From: Branchiostoma belcheri
Taxonomy: Eukaryota > Chordata > Leptocardii > Amphioxiformes > Branchiostomatidae
Direction of reading: 5' to 3'
DNA: 64,000 nucleotides
NCBI RefSeq assembly: GCF_001625305.1
Contig: NW_017803943.1
Location: forward strand, 1,693,989-1,757,988
Shown: piece after piece, positions 58,801 through 64,000 of the stretch
Layout of the letters: the number at the start of each line of letters is the position of its first letter
Numbering within the stretch: position 1 is the stretch's first letter
Program-made: the position numbers and the translations under genes
The notes under the pieces: model-generated
Told to the model about the DNA's origin: nothing
What the model saw: only the letters and a program-made list of their open reading frames with translations
The model's database searches: none

Positions 58801-60669
58801 CTACTGTATATTCATCAGTCTGTGAACTTGCTTATTGATATGTATAGACCTATGAGGTAATGTTACATTTATGCAATAGAAGGCAAATGTGCCATCTGGC
58901 ATGGTATTATGTTCAGCTTTCTCTAAGCACAGAGATCAAAGACTAGTGGTTTGCTTTGATCTAGACTAGAGTGTCTTCCATTGCAAATTAGCATTGTGTA
59001 TGCTCTAGGCTATTAGTACAGAGGGAATATATAAAAGCTGATTATTGCATTTCTTTAGCATTTAGTACAGTAACTGCAATTTCAAAATTTGGTTTGAAGG
59101 CCTGGGGGATTTTGTTTTCATAGATAATGGTAGGGAAGACAGTTTTGGGAGAATTTTTCATATTTATCTTTGCTGATAATTGGCAAAGACAGGAGTTAAA
59201 GTGATCTGCAGATTCTGTATCTGTATCTTTATAGATTCAGTGGTGTGATTAAATTTCACGTTCAGCACCAAGGACAGGTATAATATGTACCCAGTTACTG
59301 TAAATTCATTTACTTTCACAGTGTTTTTAGTTCACTGTAGGAGTAGAAAAAGGTTATCACAGTGTTTTAAATCTATTTTTAAATGAATGAGTAGTACAGT
59401 AGTCATACAAGGGAATTCAATGAATTTGCAGTGGGGAGGTCATAGGAAAAACTATAAAATGTAACCCAATGCAAAAGTGTTAAGAATTACTGTGTAACTG
59501 TTACAGTATAATACAATTTATGGCTGTACAAAAATGTATTAAAGACAACATAGAGAGTTTATGTTGCTGATTCCCAGTCCCAGATTGGTCCGTAATGACT
59601 ATCGAGAGAACTATTATAGATCTCACAGATATTTTATGGTGGATTGTAAAGTTGTCATCTGTAACTTAATAAGTTGGGACAAAAGCAGTGATCCATACCA
59701 TCACTACACTATGTGCCAGATAACTTGTGTCGCCCCGTGTCCCATTATATATTATAACAACACAGATGAAGTTTGATGCTAAGATTTGATGTGTTGTTTG
59801 TGCAGGACACAGCTGGCCAGGAGAGATACCGTACCATCACCACAGCGTACTACAGAGGGGCCATGGGCTTCATCCTCATGTACGACGTCACAAACGAGGA
59901 CTCCTTCAACAGTGTGCAAGACTGGTCAGTATCATCTTATTCTCAGCTACATTTAAGTAACTGTATATCTACAGACTTGAAAAAGATTTTAGGATAGTTT
60001 TTCTCAAGTATTTAAACAAGCAACACCTTTAATGTTGGCATGTTGAAAAAAAAAATTGGTAAAATTTAGTTCAAGCCTGTTTTGCGGATTATTTCGAGCT
60101 GAAATGAATTCAATATGGCTGCCAGGTGTTACGGAGACTTGCTTAAGTGTTCAACCACTTGTCCAGTGTTACCGCAATTTGCACTGTTTGGAGCAACACA
60201 AGGCCCAATGTGACTGCGATTGGCACTGTTTCAGATGAAACGTGTGGCAGAAAATGTGGAGAACGTGTGGAGAACTAGATAGAAATCGTAATGGAATTGG
60301 CCAAGGACTACCACGAGCATAAAGTGACTTACATAATGTTGGTTGTGTTTTTGCAGGTGCACCCAGATCAAGACATACTCGTGGGACAACGCCCAGGTGG
60401 TGCTGGTGGGGAACAAGTGTGACCTGGAGGACGAGCGCGTCATCTCAACGGAGCGCGGCAAGCAGCTCGCCGACCAGCTCGGCCTCGAGTTCTTCGAGAC
60501 CAGCGCGAAAGAGAACATCAACGTAAAGCAAACATTCGAGCGCCTGGTAGACATCATCTGCGACAAGATGTCGGAGAGTTTGGATTCCGACCCCTCGTTA
60601 GTCAGTAAGGGCCAGGGCACCCGGCTTACAGAAAACCCCCAACCCCAGCAAAGCGGATGTGCTTGCTGA
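46885..60669 (+). CDS. RAB3: Rab3 small GTPase (complete, 218 aa)
   Basis: Three coding exons with GT/AG borders and matched phase: 46885-47109, 59806-59924, 60357-60669. G1 is GNSSVGKTS (28-36), switch I follows as [13 protein letters not shown]3 is [11 protein letters not shown] (75-85), G4 is NKCD (134-137) and G5 is ETSAK (162-166). The C-terminal CAC (216-218) is a Rab-type double geranylgeranylation site. The N-terminal [18 protein letters not shown] and the [12 protein letters not shown] block are Rab3-specific, so it should act on regulated exocytosis of synaptic-type vesicles. The length matches Rab3 (~220 aa). The first coding intron is 12.7 kb; the second is 432 bp. No sign of damage. 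Confidence 0.97.
47110..48061. other. Rab3 intron 1, first part
   Basis: AT-rich intron. Short frames on both strands have no recognisable content. Confidence 0.6.
48062..48262 (+). repeat. Dispersed ~150-200-bp repeat in Rab3 intron
   Basis: Carries GTGCAGAACTTTGGCAGAAT, AAATGTTGTGT, TGCAATGTAATTCTAATACA and CCGTGAAAAATCCGGGTTT. Same family as 8432-8590 and 39653-39760. Confidence 0.6.
48263..49753. other. Rab3 intron 1, no feature
   Basis: AT-rich non-coding sequence. Nothing supportable seen. Confidence 0.6.
49754..49930. mobile_element. 177-bp MITE-like element
   Basis: The ends are CAGAGCTTGAAAT and, inverted, CAGGGCTTGAAAT (12 of 13 match), a form common in hAT-type elements. The interior is rich in GGTGCAC words. 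The expected 8-bp flanking duplication is not convincing. Single ends of this type occur near 30621 and 56503. Confidence 0.5.
49931..50940. other. Rab3 intron 1, no feature
   Basis: Non-coding; nothing supportable. Confidence 0.6.
50941..51085. repeat. Dispersed GGCATCCAAT repeat
   Basis: GGCATCCAATGCATTTTCAG and GGAAATCTGTCTGATATTG match the repeats near 26010 and 43045. Confidence 0.6.
51086..53824. other. Rab3 intron 1, no feature
   Basis: Non-coding AT-rich sequence. I see no exon with splice borders and a conserved frame. Confidence 0.6.
53825..53919. repeat. Long hairpin in Rab3 intron
   Basis: A perfect 18-bp stem (53857-53874 with 53883-53900) surrounds an 8-base loop. An outer arm AGATGGTAT/ATACCATCT is separated by a mismatched section. 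It could be a foldback MITE or a small hairpin RNA; sequence alone does not decide. Confidence 0.6.
53920..55102. other. Rab3 intron 1, TTTACTG-rich stretch
   Basis: Many TTTACTG/CAGTAAA words around 54590-54830, otherwise no structure. Confidence 0.5.
55103..55293. repeat. Tandem repeat, 89-bp unit, 2.1 copies
   Basis: TCCATGTACTGGG starts at 55103, 55192 and 55281, with TGTGCAGGTATTTCTGATGT in both full units. Confidence 0.9.
55294..59805. other. Rab3 intron 1, last part
   Basis: Non-coding. A weak GGCATCCA repeat lies near 55724, a repeat end near 56503, a poly-C run near 57640 and an isolated satellite phrase TTCAGCACCAAGGACAGGTA at ~59262. A 77-codon frame at 57914-58147 is not supported as an exon. 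Confidence 0.55.
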
Positions 60670-61616
60670 GATCGCTATTCCCATAGCTAAAAAAAAGAGA
60701 GAAACGTTCACGTAGAGTTGAGGGACATTTTGCGTCTGAAACCTCCTTCTATATATAAGAGGAAGAAGTGGGCGACGTCCAAAATGTTTTATAGTTTAAT
60801 TATTTTCGTTTTTGTACCACATTTCATGCAAACGCAAAATAATTATCCCAGTTTTGTAGCTGTTTTTTTTCCGTCAGCTTTTTTTTGTTGTTGGTGGGCA
60901 TCTAGGGAAGGTTTACCTGTTTTTAAACTGTAGAAGAAGGGGTCGATAAACCTCTTCAAATGTCAATGTCTTGATGTAAAAGAGCAGTAAATGTTTAAAT
61001 GCACGTTAGGATAGTGTCAGGGCCCTCTGGATTCATTGAAAAAGAGACCCAACATGTCATTGCTGGATTGAAAGATAGTAAAAGAAGGAATCGAAGGATA
61101 GAAAAAGAAAGAACTGAAGCGAGAGATTTTCTTATCTTTAGCTCTTTAAGAAATGACATCTACATGTAGTAAATAAGCAAATATGGCAAAGCAACTCCAC
61201 TAATTTCGATTTGCTTCATTATACAAGAAATTACACTTGAGATTATAGATAAGATATGTACATTGCTTTCTTCTATAATCCACATACTCTGGACTTGTGC
61301 TGACTATGTCATTGTTCTGCCTTTTCATGATGTCATTTTATGGTGTATTAATGTTCTCGATATTGCCACTACGATGACCAAAAGAAGACAACTGTTTCAT
61401 GTACTTAAAACCTTGGAAAGGGTAATCACAAGTGGTGAAGGAAAAGGGAGAAAATATGAAAAGTTTTAGGGCTTTATTAAAGTTTAACAAATAAAAAAAA
61501 CATGTAAGTATTAGAGAGAGAACTGTTCCGTGGGGCCACTTCTTGGGAGGACATTTGATGTAATTATTTACAATAAATGTTGATTCAATTATGGATATCA
61601 CATGTTAATTAACTTA
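60670..61616 (+). other. Rab3 3' UTR and flank
   Basis: Sequence after the stop without coding content. AATAAA motifs near 61491 and 61572 are possible polyadenylation signals; neither is proven. Confidence 0.45.
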
Positions 61617-61744
61617 ACACTGCACAAAACCCTACTTTTAAGCACACTTTAGAACATGCTTAAAGTAAAGGTACACACAAAGGAAGAAACGGAACCTTTA
61701 CATATGCTTTAAAGTGTGCGTAAAGAATAGACTTTCTGCGGTGT
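61617..61744. mobile_element. 128-bp foldback MITE-like element
   Basis: ACACTGCA...TTAAGCACACTTTA and, inverted, ACACCGCA...TTACGCACACTTTA pair over ~40 bp at each end. It has no coding capacity. No clear target duplication. Confidence 0.5.
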
Positions 61745-63699
61745 AGCAATGGCAGAACCATTGTACATATTAAGAAAATTGCAAAGGTCTCATATGTACC
61801 CAGAACGTGTGATTTTATTCCTTAAAATGAAGCAACAAAAATATGACTGTACCATAGCATTGATACTATTCATGAAACATTGGAAATACTTTCAGAAGTT
61901 ACAATTTTCCCAGATTGACTAAAACAAAAAACAGCTTCATAGCTAAGGCTATCAAGTCTTTTTGGCAATGCTTGTCACTTAGAGTATCCCTTGTATCAAT
62001 TGTAAAAATCCATTCTGTTTGCTTCAGTCCACAGGAGCTACTCTTAAAAGGCATTTATCTTGTCTATCTTTTACTCGTCAGAAATATTACGCTGTACTCT
62101 TATTGAATAACTGGGAGGTGTGTATTTTAACCCTTACCATTCCAAGGGTGCACTAAAGCATTGCACACCCTATCACACTCGTACAGGTGCACTCTGAGGG
62201 TTATCAAAGGCATTTTTGCTGTTTCCCCATACATAAATATGGACAAAAACACTGTTCTCTTTTAATCACACCAAGTGTCCTGCCAAGATTTAAGGAGAAA
62301 ACTATGTTACAGCACTGCTGATAGTACAATGTGTATATTTGTGAATGCATGATTATTGTACGTTGGAAGCTGCTATGTGTAATGTTAACTCTAGTTAGTA
62401 ATTTCTCCTGGACCATACTACTGGTGATTGAAGAAAAAGATACGAAAAAAAGTGAACAAAAAGAACCAGTAAAGAACACATGGATATAGCATCTCTATAT
62501 CCTTGTGGTTAGTATAAAGAAAAAACTAGAGACTTAGGACAAAAGTATAACTTATTTATTAGGGGTTGTTTTCAATGTTAGCTAGATAGGCTTCTTTCTA
62601 TTGTGGATTGTTGTCAACAGCATGTTAGAGCTATCTGTATATTTTGGAGTAGTATACTTTAGATTCTTAGTGATTTGGTGGTGCGAGGTTCCATGGTGTA
62701 AATTAATAGTGAGCACACGCAGCCATAAACAACTTGTATCACTGGAGTTATATGTCCTTTGTGTCAGTGACTTTATTCGTGGACCGTTCCAGGGGTTATA
62801 GGTACTACAGATGGCAAAGACGGAGATGGTATTCTGTGATCACGTATTTCCCCATGTCACCCTCCTTGTAAAATTTTCCTTGTTTCCAAAGCTGTAACTG
62901 TAGACATGTGTATCATGGTACATACTAACTGGTATACTGCACTTCCAGCGTTGCCAGATAGGTGTCGCCTTTAGCATGTGATACACACTACAGACTTGAC
63001 TTGGGGAAAGGGCATTCTGGGTAAATGTGGTTGGGCAGTTTAGTTTGGTCCGATTTTTATGTAACGCAAGTGCAAATGCAGAATGTTCATGGCATATATT
63101 AAACGTCATAGATGGCAAAAAAGTGTGTTATCGTCTATTTTCATGTATGTTTTATTATAAATTAAATACATGTGTATCATAAAAGGCAAATAAGGGCAAT
63201 TTCCATAATTTATCCAGAAGTAGAGTTTGGTGTGTCGAACGTCCTTGGTTTGTCTCGGAATATTGTTTACCTGGATGTCTAACCTTCATCAACGTAACGT
63301 TACAAACGTTTCCAAAACATACCCTTGGCAAAGGTAATTAACATGCAGACAGCAGGAGAGACGGATCGCATTTTTATTACAATAATTGGCTGCTTACGTC
63401 ACGTTGTCTACATCAGCCCACGCGGGAGCAAAAAGGTCGCCAAAACGCAGCGACTGGAAAGCGGCGATATAAAACGTTTTTTTCGGCATGACTGGCGGAC
63501 GTTAGTAGTGGACTGGCATCTTTTAATGACGACTTGTGACTGGTAATTAACAAGTCTGATAGTCGTTATTATGCCTTAAGGGCTAACAGGATACCAGTGT
63601 TCAGAATACGTAAGAACCAGTATGATGAGCGCAGCATGGGACGTTTCAAAATGTACATAGAAAGTGGTAGCCTGTATTAGACAATCTCTCGCATACGTG
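61745..63699. other. Intergenic right of Rab3
   Basis: AT-rich; short frames only. I see no gene or RNA I could support. Confidence 0.55.
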
Positions 63700-63960
63700 C
63701 AGTCAAGTCATCCATCCATGTTTTTCAGCCCTAGGGGTGCCATTAATTCTAGGGAGCAAGTAAGTCAGGTGGACTGCTAGCTCCTTGGAAAAGACACTAC
63801 ACAAGACTATACTCACTTCACCTAGGTGTAGAATGGGTACCTGACTTCGGTTGGGGACGTGAAAGGTGGCGAAAGGAGAGGGATGGGCTCCGCTTTCCAA
63901 TGCCGTGCCCCAGACATAGTGGATAAGAGAGAGTGAGAAACATGGTTGTTTATTTATGTA
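63700..63960 (+). mobile_element. SINE-like repeat with Deu-like centre
   Basis: CTCACTTCACCTAGGTGTAG and AATGGGTACCTGAC resemble the conserved centre of deuterostome (Deu-type) SINEs, from memory. It shares its layout with 12311-12472. Confidence 0.55.
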
Positions 63961-64000
63961 GCTGTTGTACTGCAGTACTACCTGCACATGATAAATGTCG

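Overview
The window is animal nuclear DNA, most probably from a lancelet (Branchiostoma). Reasons: intron-rich genes with GT/AG junctions, a GET3/ASNA1 and a Rab3 very close to their vertebrate counterparts, a leucine-rich-repeat receptor tandem family, dense short interspersed repeats of a kind I recognise from amphioxus, and two versions of one locus that differ as strongly as the haplotypes of a highly polymorphic animal. The species call is inference.

Layout. 1-7,080: two tandem, apparently intronless genes for LRR single-pass receptors with tyrosine-motif tails (the first cut by the window edge), followed by a headless relic of a third 5' flank. 8,056-15,460 (minus): a complete eight-exon GET3/ASNA1 gene (349 aa). 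16,105-19,177 (minus): a six-exon BTB-BACK-Kelch gene (483 aa). About 20,700-22,499 (plus): a two-coding-exon SAM methyltransferase (266 aa). 22,500-26,781: satellite and dispersed repeats. 26,782-26,801: a 20-N gap. 26,802-43,875: the stretch 9,178-26,781 over again, in the same order and orientation, with ASNA1 exons 1-6 only, a full Kelch gene and a full methyltransferase. 43,876-64,000: unique sequence with a CpG-rich promoter, a 5' UTR exon and a complete Rab3 gene (218 aa, one 12.7 kb intron).

The central reading is that 9,178-26,781 and 26,802-43,875 are probably two haplotypes of one locus placed end to end by the assembler. The repeated blocks begin and end exactly at the N gap, and the second ASNA1 loses exactly the exons that would lie across it. 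A smaller case of the same signature (346 bp, single N) sits at 2,823. The pair gives a natural allele comparison: several transposons, SINEs, VNTRs and one retroposed insert are present in only one version, and the methyltransferase differs far more than its neighbours.

The genes do not form a pathway. GET3 targets tail-anchored proteins to the ER, Rab3 controls regulated secretion, the Kelch protein is a likely Cullin-3 adaptor or actin-type scaffold, and the LRR receptors look like cell-surface sensors with possible SH2-docking tails. The most unusual items are a coding 84-bp minisatellite read in different frames by the two LRR paralogues, a tiny palindromic element flanked by 7-bp direct repeats at two sites, and the divergence spike over the methyltransferase.
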